From Exophiala sp. HKRS030 (lineage: Eukaryota > Ascomycota > Eurotiomycetes > Chaetothyriales > Herpotrichiellaceae), in contig JAHWDD010000003.1 in assembly GCA_023897205.1 (NCBI GenBank), positions 65,665-129,664 on the forward strand: DNA of 64,000 nt. Reading direction: 5' to 3'. The notes below the pieces were generated by a model. That model searched no databases. It was given only the letters and a program-made list of their open reading frames with translations, and was not told where the DNA came from. The position numbers and the translations under genes were made by a program. Below, piece after piece: positions 55,950 to 64,000 of this stretch (position 1 is its first letter; the number at the start of each line of letters is the position of its first letter).

Positions 55950-56746
55950 TTAGCAAGTCCAACCGCCGTCCACAGTGTAAGTAGAGCCGGTCACAAAGCT
56001 GCTTTCATCACTAAGGAGGAAACAGACAATATTGGCCACTTCCTCTGGCAGAGCAAACCGCTTGATGGGAGTTGTGGGCTCGGAGGCGGAAAATTTGTCC
56101 GCTGCTACCATTGGAGTCATGACAGCCCCCCTTAGGAAAAACCGTTAGCATGCTCCAGAACAACATTCAATGGTACTAACGGTGCAACACAATTAACTCG
56201 GATGCCCAGCTCAGCGGCATCCCGTGCACCGGCTTTGGTGAGCCCAACCACCGCATGCTTGCTTGCACTATATGGAGCATTCTTGGGTAGTCCAAGTATG
56301 CCTGCCACACTTGCAATATTGACTATACTCCCTCCTTTCTGCATGATATCTGGTCTGAGTTGTTCCGCGATGCAATTAAAGACGCCCTTCGCATTGACGT
56401 CCATGGTGTGCGAATATTCCTCCGAGCTCACCTCCCAAATTGGGAGGATATTGCTTCCTTTTCCAATTACTCCGGCCACATTAGCACAACCGTGGAGTAA
56501 CCCATGTTGCTGCTTAACCTGGTCGATGAAGTCTCTCACATTGTCCCTGCTCCGCACATCGACTTGATGGATGGTAATGTTGCGACCTTGATGATCTAAC
56601 GAGCGAGCAACCTGTTCGAGGCCTTGCACATTGATATCGGCGAGAGCCAACGAGGCTCCTCGAGCTGCCAATGTAGTGGCGCAGGCGAGACCAATTCCTG
56701 AGCTTGCTCCAGTCACTGCGAAGACTTTAGCGTCGAGCGAGGCCAT
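55950..56746 (-). CDS. Short-chain dehydrogenase (3-oxoacyl-reductase/3-HSD-like)
   Basis: Classical SDR of 248 residues in two exons (56746-56181 and 56130-55950) with a 50-bp intron (GTTAGT...AAG). The cofactor loop is [21 protein letters not shown] shows an aspartate after the second strand, which usually means NAD(H) preference. CANVAGVIG replaces [13 protein letters not shown] and [13 protein letters not shown] hold the catalytic Ser, Tyr and Lys. The splice yields [14 protein letters not shown], and the end [17 protein letters not shown] is the usual C-terminal SDR block. No peroxisomal signal is present. It is one of four SDR genes within 7.2 kb. Likely substrates are secondary alcohols or ketones; it cannot be assigned further. 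Confidence 0.88.
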
Positions 56747-57433
56747 GGATAACTATGTACCCTTCGTCGCCTGGTGACAAAGTACGAAGAGTGGCTTTTA
56801 TGGTGACTTTGCTGAGATACAATTAGTCGCAGTCTGGTAGTAAAACACCCCCAATCTCCTGTTGCTATCCGATTTAGGAAACATACTATCCTCGCGGAAA
56901 CCATTAGGCAAACTCCATATACGGAAAACAATACGGTGACTCACAAGTTACCTAGCCGTGAACCTGTTCTACGGATGATGCGTTTTGCTTGAACGCCCAC
57001 AGCATTGAATGGCCTGTTCAGGAGATTGGCACTTCAGAGGCATTGCTTGAGCGGCACAGCTTAAGTTAGACACCCCACGAAATTCCTTCGCCATGGTGTA
57101 GCGTCAGAGGAGGTAGATTCAACTTATGTTGATCGAACCCACAAGAAGCTTGCAGCTAGTTTTCACATTACAGCCGCTGAAGACTCCATGATTCCCTCGG
57201 GTCATTCTGGGTAACGGTTCCCTGGATAGCACTGCCGATTGAGGCACAACAAAGGAATTACTGAATTTGCACTCTCTGCAATAAAAAGCCTTACATATAT
57301 CCGCTTTTGCCTCGGTAGGTCAGAGGAGTGCTATTGTCGCTCCCTTTTGACAGTTGTGACCTTTGTTTGTCCTCCAAAGACGTCCCTATTCCGACCTATC
57401 TGCTTTCATTGCGTTTCTTACCAAGCTCAAAAG
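56747..57433. promoter_or_regulatory. Divergent promoter of SDR and EthD-like genes
   Basis: 687 bp between two divergent starts. CCTCGG lies at 57309-57314, about 120 bp upstream of the EthD-like ATG. No gene is supported, although the EthD-like frame is open back to 57239. Confidence 0.4.
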
Positions 57434-58303
57434 ATGTCCAAAGTTCTTGAAGGTTCTGGCATCCTCTACGTCAATTCGAGAATCGTGGATAAGAAGCTGC
57501 TGCCAGAGTCTCTCTTTCACGAATGGTATAGTGGAGAGCACATCCCAGATGTATTGAAGACTGGAGGAGCGCAGGCCGCGTTTCGCTACGAAAAGGCAGA
57601 GGTGGATAATTCAGCCGCAGACCGTCCATATCTAGCCGTCTACTTTATACCACGGGCCGACTTCCTTGGGTCCAAAGAGTTCGATGACATCCCTGTCGTG
57701 AGTGATCAACTGCCAGGCGAGAGCAAGAACATATTCGACCTAGCCGAGTTCGATGTGCGGTTCTACAATTATATATCAAAGAAGGAGGGGAGCCAGTTGG
57801 AAAATGGTAGGATCAAATAGCGGCTTGTTTCATTGACTCTTCCGCCTCTACCACTGTGTTATATCTGAATGACCTAGTAGCACGGACTAAATTACAACAG
57901 GTCCGACAGGCTTCTTACGAACGATGCAATTCAATGCTCCCTCGGAAGTTGCTGGAGACCCAAAGGGAAGGCTCCTAGATTGGTATACATCGCAAAATTG
58001 GGGGCATGCTGCAGAAAGGATTCGACTGTTTGAGATGTTCTATAACACCATGAATAAGCTAGCACAGGAGGATAACCCTCTGTCACAACCTGCCAAGTTT
58101 TTGGCTCTGGTAGGCCCTCCCCCGTGTTGTACTCCTTTGATATAGTTTCCCTTGGGTGTCGGCCCTGGCCTTAGACTGACCAATGACGACTTGAGTAGGA
58201 AGAATACGCCACAATCGACCAGCTGAAAGCAGCAAACAGCGATACGCAAGGGGTGATATTTACCATTACAAAAGAATTCGGTGATCGTGGGATGAATTTT
58301 TAG
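57434..58303 (+). CDS. EthD-like dimeric alpha-beta barrel protein
   Basis: Small ferredoxin-fold protein; relatives include EthD and many pathway-associated barrel proteins acting as monooxygenase helpers, decarboxylases or cyclases. Exons 57434-57806, 57901-58109 and 58199-58303 give 228 residues; introns are 94 and 89 bp. The N-terminus GILYVNSRI with FHEWYSGEHIPDVLKTGG fits the fungal pattern in which a Trp-Tyr and Glu-His-Ile-Pro segment follows strand one. The second half, LLDWYTSQNWGHAAERIR, seems to be a degenerate second barrel repeat. The spliced ENGPTGFLRTMQF joins the two. Its place among SDRs and an AtuA-family gene suggests a catabolic or biosynthetic role, but the activity is unknown. 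There is no targeting signal. Confidence 0.72.
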
Positions 58304-58434
58304 TGTTGAAGCACGGTTCAGCTATAGTAAAACTAGAAGCAAGATTATACCAGCAGTAAAGCGAAGGGAACATTACAGAAATATAAAACGGCATTGCGGG
58401 GAAACATTTCGTTCACAGTGAACTCGCCTCTTGT

Positions 58435-59449
58435 TTACAACTTAGACAGTCTTCCAGCGGTTAGCCGCCCTCCGCCATCAACAGGTATTGTGGCACCATT
58501 TCTATTGGGATATTGTAAGTATATGAGTCGCTTTCTTTCTTATGAGTTCGAGACTTACATCCACGCTGCTCCACGAGAACAAAGAAAGACCATTACTCCA
58601 GCCATATCAGAGGCGACCCCGAGTCTTCTCCGAGGGTTTTCTCTCTCCAATCCTTCAAGACCACCAAGGGACTCTATCAGGCCGTTCGCGAGCTTGGAGG
58701 GGAAGAATCCAGGGGCAACGGAGTTCGTTGTAATGTGTCTCGGGCCAAGTTCAACGGCGATGTTTCTTGCCAAATGGTCTGCTGCGGCTTTGGATGCCGA
58801 ATAGACAATTGTGCCATGCTCTCCGACATGAGGAACATGAGACCCAGCCGTAGAGCTGACGATGACGACTCTTGCAGGATCCGATAGTGTCCCGGCTGCC
58901 TCGAGTAACGGCGTAAATCTGGATTTTTTAGAAGCTGCGCCGACACAAGCAATGGCATGTCTTGCTCTGGTACTCACATTCTGATCAGGTTGAATATGCT
59001 CCGAACATTTAAATCTAGCACTTTGACCGTGCTAGCATCTGGTGTGGTATCAAATGGGCCTCCCCACACCGCTCCAGCATTGGCGACCAGAATGTCCAGC
59101 TTGGATTCAGTTTTCTGGACTTCCTTGACCAATCGCTGAATCTCTTCTGTCTTTGATATATCTGCAGGAATCGCCAATGCTCGCCCTTTTATATTCGGTA
59201 GTTTGTTCAATCGTTCGACGGCCTGATTGAGGCCATATGTGCCTCCTGACTTGCGAGACGTCAAGATGACCTTTTTCGCCCCAGCATAGAGGAATGCAGT
59301 TGCTGTGTGGAGTCCCAAACCGCGAGAGCCTAGCTTAACACCTTTAAGATAAGCCAAAGACTGATGCGCGGATTCGACTCACCTCCAGTGATCAAAGCAA
59401 CCTTTCCGTCAAGACGGAACAAGTCTTGAAAATCAGGAATGTCGGACAT
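58435..59449 (-). CDS. RhlG-like 3-oxoacyl reductase SDR, PTS1 SKL
   Basis: NADPH-type SDR similar to the rhamnolipid-biosynthesis 3-oxoacyl reductase RhlG. Four exons (59449-59383, 59329-58978, 58918-58559, 58501-58435) with 53-, 59- and 57-bp introns give 281 residues. Splicing rebuilds ALITGGSRGLGLHTA (cofactor loop). LTSRKSGG carries basic residues expected for NADPH. ILVANAGAVWG stands for NNAG, and VVIVSSTAGS and VYSASKAAADHLAR hold Ser, Tyr and Lys. The last 67-nt exon encodes INGATIPVDGGGRLTAGRLS and ends in SKL, a canonical peroxisomal signal; without it the frame stops early at ...AAWM. It is divergent from the AtuA-family gene. Confidence 0.88.
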
Positions 59450-59786
59450 GGCTCCCTGCACCGCGCGCTGGTTGGACAAGTCTTACAAGAGGCCCAAGAG
59501 CTTGGATTGAGGAAACGCTTTAAGACGGAGGCTCTATCCCAGGTTCTGTTAAGCTCTTTGATCCATGAGGTGGTCTGGATTAGGAAATAGTGGCTTTGGC
59601 CGCCGATGAGGAGAACAGGATCTCGGAGCGTGAATCGTTATCCCAAACGAGAGTCCCCACAACATCGGTCCAACAAGCCGAGGAATTTATTAGCATTGCC
59701 ATGACTGGGGATGCCAATATGATACTTGATGGCCTTTGCGTTGACCTGAACGTGGTATTGACTTTATCATCACAGTCACTATTCAA
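59450..59786. promoter_or_regulatory. Divergent promoter of SKL-SDR and AtuA-family genes
   Basis: 337 bp shared by two divergent genes. CCGAGG (complement of CCTCGG) lies at 59678-59683. The arrangement suggests co-regulation. Confidence 0.4.
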
Positions 59787-61685
59787 ATGCTCAAAAACAT
59801 GGCAGATCGCCGACCAAAAGAAGACTGTTCAAGGCGCAGACCAGTCCGCGTTGCGGGCGCCTCCGGCGGAGTCTTTGACCGATTTAGGTCGCTCAAAGAC
59901 CTTTCCAGTGATCCTGACATCGACGTCATTGTCGGCGACTGGCTCGGAGAGCTCAATATGACCCATCGAGGGTCCCAGAAGGCCAAAGAGGCCCAGACCG
60001 GTGACCAGTCTCAGGAGGGTTCCTTTGAGGTTATTTTTGTCGACTGCTTACGCCCTGCATTGAAGAATATCGCAAAAAATCGCCAAAAAGTTTGCGCAAA
60101 CGCTGGAGCAACAGATGCGAAAGGGTTAGCCAAAGCCGTCAGAGACATGTGCCAGGCAGAAGGGGTCGATCTTAAGGTTTCGTGGATCGAAGGCGACGAT
60201 GTTACCGAAGCTGCACTGAAGATGATTGCCGCAGGGGAGGAATTTGCGAGCTTACCAAGTGACACCAAGCTGTCCGACTGGGGTCATGAGCCTCTATTTG
60301 CTCAGTGCTACTTGGGAGCAGCTGGCATAGCCGAGGCTTTCCGTGCTGGTGCTGATATCGTCCTCTGCGGTCGCGTTGCCGATGCATCGCCTTGTGTAGG
60401 TGCAGCAATGTGGTGGCATGATTGGAAAACAGACCAATTCACAGAATTGGCTCACGCTCTAGTGGCAGGTCATCTCATCGAGTGTAGCAACTACGTGACC
60501 GGAGGATACTACAGTGGCTTCAAGAAAGAAGTCTTGCCCGCATGTGCAGACATGGGTTTTCCAATTGCCGAAATTGACGCGTGCGGCGAGTTCATCATCA
60601 CCAAGGAGAAAAACAGTCAAGGGATAGTGACGCCTGGAACATGCATTTCGCAGATGCTGTACGAGATCCAGGGTCCCTTGTATTATAACTCCGATGTGAC
60701 TGCTCGGATAGACTCTATGAAGATGGAGGCCATTGGCGAGAATCGTGTCAAGGTTACTAATGTGATCGGACTGCCTCCTCCTCCCACAACAAAGGTAGGA
60801 TTCACAGCGCTGGGCGGCTACCAGGCCGAGTTCCATTACTTTCTCACGGGATTGGACATTGAAGAGAAGGCCAAGATGGTCGAGATACAGACATTGGCAT
60901 CGATGGGAGAATATCGCAAGGAGTTTCATACTCTGAAATTCACGGTAACGGGCTCTTCACGACCAAACCCGAGGAATCAGAATGAAGCTACCGTCGATCT
61001 TCGTATCTTTGCGCAATCACGGAATCCAGAAATCATATCGGCTGGAAAGAATGTGATTGTGAAGCCTGAAACACCATGCTTTGCACGATGGTGCTTGGAG
61101 AACTGCCTTCAGGGTTATCCAGGGTCGACCATGGCTTTGGATATGCGTCAGGCTATGGGGAAGCCATACTTTGAGTACTGGGCTACTCTAATTCCCCAGT
61201 CTGTCGTGGAGCACAAAGTGTACCATTTCGATGCGACAGTTCAACACATCCCGCCTCCGGCTGTCACAAAGCATTATCCACGACAACAGAGTTCATACGA
61301 CACTACGAATCCTCTACCTGCTGACTCCTGGGGCCCGACAAGATCTGCCCCACTGGGCCATGTATGTATGGGGCGGTCGGGCGACAAATCCTCGGACTGC
61401 AATGTTGGCTTCTTTGTCCGGAACACCGATGAATGGGACTGGTTGCGATCGACACTGTCAGTCGAGAAGATGCAAGATCTTCTGGGAGAAGAGTACAAGG
61501 GCGGGAGGATCGATCGCTTCGAGTTCCCTCATTTGTATGCTGTGCATTTCCTGTTGAGGGACCATCTGGACCGTGGTTGCAATGCGTCTTCCAGTTATGA
61601 CACGCTTGGTAAGAACTGTTGCGAGTATCTGAGGGCAAAACATGTCGATATCCCAGTCGCATTTTTGGAACGAGGAATAATTTAG
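59787..61685 (+). CDS. AtuA-family protein (DUF1446, acyclic terpene utilisation)
   Basis: The family is named for AtuA of the Pseudomonas acyclic terpene (citronellol/geraniol) pathway; its biochemical step is unproven. A single exon of 632 residues. The N-terminus has VRVAGASGGVFDRF and VIVGDWLGELNM. KNIAKNRQKVCANAGATDAK, GADIVLCGRVADASPCVGAA and HLIECSNYVTGGYYSGF are hallmark blocks. The C-terminal part contains PLGHVCMGRSGDKSSDCNVG (the GDK-x-x-x-x-N-x-G segment of the AtuA C-terminal domain) and LYAVHFLLRDHLDRG. The fungal protein thus joins both parts seen in bacterial homologues. An internal ATG at 59799 is an equally good start. Context with SDRs and a peroxisomal reductase fits catabolism of a branched or terpenoid acid. 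Confidence 0.9.
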   Translation: MLKNMADRRPKEDCSRRRPVRVAGASGGVFDRFRSLKDLSSDPDIDVIVGDWLGELNMTHRGSQKAKEAQTGDQSQEGSFEVIFVDCLRPALKNIAKNRQKVCANAGATDAKGLAKAVRDMCQAEGVDLKVSWIEGDDVTEAALKMIAAGEEFASLPSDTKLSDWGHEPLFAQCYLGAAGIAEAFRAGADIVLCGRVADASPCVGAAMWWHDWKTDQFTELAHALVAGHLIECSNYVTGGYYSGFKKEVLPACADMGFPIAEIDACGEFIITKEKNSQGIVTPGTCISQMLYEIQGPLYYNSDVTARIDSMKMEAIGENRVKVTNVIGLPPPPTTKVGFTALGGYQAEFHYFLTGLDIEEKAKMVEIQTLASMGEYRKEFHTLKFTVTGSSRPNPRNQNEATVDLRIFAQSRNPEIISAGKNVIVKPETPCFARWCLENCLQGYPGSTMALDMRQAMGKPYFEYWATLIPQSVVEHKVYHFDATVQHIPPPAVTKHYPRQQSSYDTTNPLPADSWGPTRSAPLGHVCMGRSGDKSSDCNVGFFVRNTDEWDWLRSTLSVEKMQDLLGEEYKGGRIDRFEFPHLYAVHFLLRDHLDRGCNASSSYDTLGKNCCEYLRAKHVDIPVAFLERGII

Positions 61686-61691
61686 GATGAG

Positions 61692-62207
61692 CTACTCGGG
61701 GTCCCCATGATTAATCCGCAAGACTCCGCTTTGAGAGCCCAATTCATTCAAAACTTCAGCTAGTGTCTTTCCCGGTTCTCCAGATGCTAATCGAGCTTCT
61801 TCAAGTGAGCACATTGCCAGTGGCCGTATCTCGACCTGCCGTCTAACCATACGATGGACCGCGTCCGCGATCGATGACCGATATCCATCGCACCACTCAA
61901 AAACAACTCCCGTAGCCAAATCTTTGCGACCCACCACCGTGGCCAGGTGAGGGTTGACAATTCTTGGAAATCCAAATCCTGACGTTCCAACGTGCTCATG
62001 TCGAACTCTGATGGAAAGGGGGTACTCTTCCTTCCTTGACTGGCATGCAAGCCTAAAACAGTCCCTCTGTGAGTTTGTCTCATTCGGAAAAGAATGGGGT
62101 GCTGCAAACTTACCCATACACTCTGAACGGACATTGCAACTTGCCATATGAAGAGTCTGGAATGCCATCCGGGACACTGTGTCTGCCCTAGTTACCACGG
62201 TCGACAC
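61692..62207 (-). other. Unidentified, possibly broken gene
   Basis: The minus strand holds a coding-looking segment (62052-61692) with HEHVGTSGFGFPRIVNPHLA and RPLAMCSLEEARLASGEPGK, ending 6 bp from the AtuA stop. A canonical 61-bp intron (62113-62053, GTAAGT...TTTTAG) precedes it. To stay in frame, the upstream exon must read ...SSYGKLQCPFRVYG; that frame hits a TAG at 62190-62188, directly after MCQIPPDIEIECVDRGN. Read unspliced, the frame is open from an ATG at 62207. I do not recognise the protein. Either an extra small intron or first exon is missing from my model, or the gene has an internal stop. Confidence 0.4.
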
Positions 62208-62646
62208 ATTCGATTTCTATATCTGGAGGTATCTGACACATCTGTACTCCTAGTGTTTTCTATGCCCTGGCCACCGTGCAACCAAACTTGGCTGACATGT
62301 GAGTCGTAACTGTGTCGTGGAGTATATACGCCTTGTTCACGATTTAAAGCTTTACTGATGACCGATACGTGTAGCCGGGGCTTCTGAAGAACTTTAGCAA
62401 GCCCTTAGTATCCATCAACATATTATGCCCACTTAGGGAATCATTAGACGCTCTGGCGGATTTTAGGAAAATACCACTCCTCGACCGGGTGCGGCATTCC
62501 GACATCAAAGTAGCTCCTCAGGTCAGGAGTGGACGACCCATAGGTATTACAACTTCTATGTAGAGAAGCTTATGACAGACACCAATCTATATGCACATTT
62601 CTTTGATTGTTGCTACTTGTCCTGTAAGTTGATACTCTTATGGATA
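62208..62646. other. Intergenic, 0.44 kb
   Basis: This lies between the unidentified minus-strand gene and the cupin gene's 3' end. No gene or repeat was recognised. Confidence 0.45.
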
Positions 62647-63293
62647 TCAATTTTCCTTGATATGCTGCTCCCGCAATTCTTCCCCATTAACGTGAAATGG
62701 CTCACACGGGATCGTCACAGCTACAAACCTGGCAGGGTTTGTTTGAGAGCCGTTTCTCCAGCGATGCATAGTTCCCCGCTGGACTATATGGTCCTGTTCA
62801 CAGAAAAGCAATTAGGGCATCCGCTCAGAAGACCGACTCGGAGGGAAGGGAGACAAACCCCTGGTAGTAAACGCACTACCTCGCCGCTATCAAGCTCGTG
62901 TAAGACTTCACCCATAACACAGATGGAGAAATCGATCGAAACTGTTCGATGAAGTTGACTTTTGGCACCTGGAATAAGGTCAACCACAAGAAGATTCGCC
63001 CCCGTGCCATAAGGCACGATGTTTTGTCCAGTCGAGCTCGTAGGGCCACTTTCTTGGAGATATGATTTCAAGTCGATGTCCGCGGCCAACTTTGCGGGTA
63101 CAGAACCAACTGCATATGAGCGACCTGTCCCGCCAGCATTGGGAACCGGCCAATATCTAACAGGCGGTGAGTCGAGATAAATGCTCTTTCCACCGCTGTT
63201 GTGTCCGGTGATATGGCGTTGGACAGGCGGAAGCATTGTCACAGACTCCACCATTTCAGAACCTAATTCCGGGGCAAGTTTTAGCTCCGCCAT
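62647..63293 (-). CDS. Cupin-domain protein
   Basis: Small beta-barrel protein of the cupin_2 type; many such fungal proteins accompany secondary-metabolism or degradation clusters. Two exons (63293-62859 and 62793-62647) with a 65-bp intron (GTTTGT...CAG) give 193 residues. The N-terminal PPVQRHITGHNSGGKSIYLD is a typical start of these proteins. In the barrel, LHRTVSIDFSICVMGEVLHE is cupin motif 1 and the splice LLPG-DHIVQRGTMHRWRN is motif 2, with the His-x-Trp end. Motif 1 keeps a histidine, but the full His-x-His pattern is not complete, so metal binding is uncertain. The frame is open to 63338, but only from a TTG, so I take the ATG at 63293; an upstream exon is possible. Confidence 0.78.
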
Positions 63294-64000
63294 TTCCTCA
63301 GAGTACTTGCATGCAAATGTTGTTGGGTCTGTGGACAAGAAGCGGGTAGATTATGTGAGGAAAGTTATGTTGTATCCTAAATTCCAGGGTTCAGCAAGAG
63401 CTGAGGGAGTTTGTACGAAGCCATGGCGGACACAACTCAGGTCGGATAACGTCTTCCGCTATCTATTCCTGACTGCCAGGGACTCAACGAAACAACATCC
63501 AGCCCCGCATAGAGGTCGGAGGAGTCGGGTATAATATAGATGGGAGTGGCAATTGGATTTTATAGTAGTGGATTGGAACTCAACTCCGATCACATCCTGC
63601 TTCGGCCGGTCACAATTGATGTGATTGAACTTAGAGCCAGAGAATTCTCTCCTGTTCTACACGAATCCGCTGGACCATCACTGACATAGTATCTCAGCAT
63701 ATAGGGTGGCGTGATTGAAGTACTATCAAGGGAGTTAAGAGCTTGGATGGGGAATGTCTTCTTCTGTTTCAGAAATACGTAGAGTTCGTGTCACGTCGCC
63801 CGCTATCAAGAAAGAAGCCAGGTCATGGCTGCATGGCTGTCCTTGTGGAATTGCTCTGAGACGTCTTTCAGAGACGATGCTGGCCATGTCCAGAAGTAAT
63901 GTGGGAGACCCGCGTATTCCTTTGCCTTCACCTGCACTCTTCTCGGATTTTCATTAGAACTGAGTCGGATGAAGAAGACGACGAGACTTACCCTCCTTCC
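63294..64000. other. Intergenic to window edge
   Basis: The first part is the cupin promoter. A plus-strand open frame at 63754-63957 (67 codons) has no recognisable domain. The window ends before any further gene is evident. Confidence 0.45.

Overview
The window looks like chromosomal DNA of a filamentous ascomycete (Pezizomycotina, probably Eurotiomycetes; the class is an inference). Support comes from many short introns (44-120 bp) with GTAAGT/GTATGT-type donors, a Zn2Cys6-type transcription factor, and conserved single-copy fungal genes (IWR1, SNX3/GRD19, POL5, a double-Myb telomere-box factor, an RRM-Pumilio protein). I saw no rRNA, tRNA, CRISPR array or intact transposon.

Left accessory region (1-31 kb). 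The window opens inside a transcription factor. Then come a metallo-beta-lactamase-fold lactonase, two divergently transcribed enoyl-CoA hydratase/isomerase genes, an aldehyde dehydrogenase with an apparent one-base frameshift, a 4-coumarate-CoA-ligase-like acyl-CoA ligase and a Baeyer-Villiger monooxygenase. Three of these end in peroxisomal PTS1 tripeptides (AKL, SKL, SKL), one of them visible only after splicing a 29-nt terminal exon. Together they read as a catabolic cassette: ketone to ester/lactone, hydrolysis, oxidation, CoA activation, peroxisomal beta-oxidation. Further right are a LAT/MUP-type amino-acid permease, a relic of a CmcJ/NvfI-like gene, a secreted arylsulfotransferase-family protein, a glutathione S-transferase, a GH27 alpha-galactosidase, a membrane-associated SDR, a seven-exon BRE4/FUSC-like transporter and an AYR1-like SDR.

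Conserved core (31-51 kb). IWR1, a SANT/Myb-like protein with a repeat-rich N-terminus, a 4.6-kb gene-poor stretch, a Jsn1/Puf1-like RRM-Pumilio protein, another 3-kb gene-poor stretch, a Tay1/Teb1-like telomere-box factor, SNX3 and POL5. The non-coding DNA here carries at least 13 copies (with 29.8 kb) of the 9-mer TACGGAGTA or its complement, where about 0.5 is expected by chance.

Right accessory region (52-64 kb). Four SDR genes (one PRISE-like, one ending in SKL), an EthD-like dimeric-barrel protein, an AtuA-family (DUF1446) protein, an unidentified, possibly broken gene and a cupin. This is probably a second catabolic or secondary-metabolism cassette, again with a peroxisomal member. A diverged inverted repeat pair (29.4 kb and 51.6 kb) lies near the two inner edges of the accessory regions.

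Exon boundaries were derived by eye from reading-frame continuity, GT/AG signals and recalled family conservation; no transcript data or database search was used.
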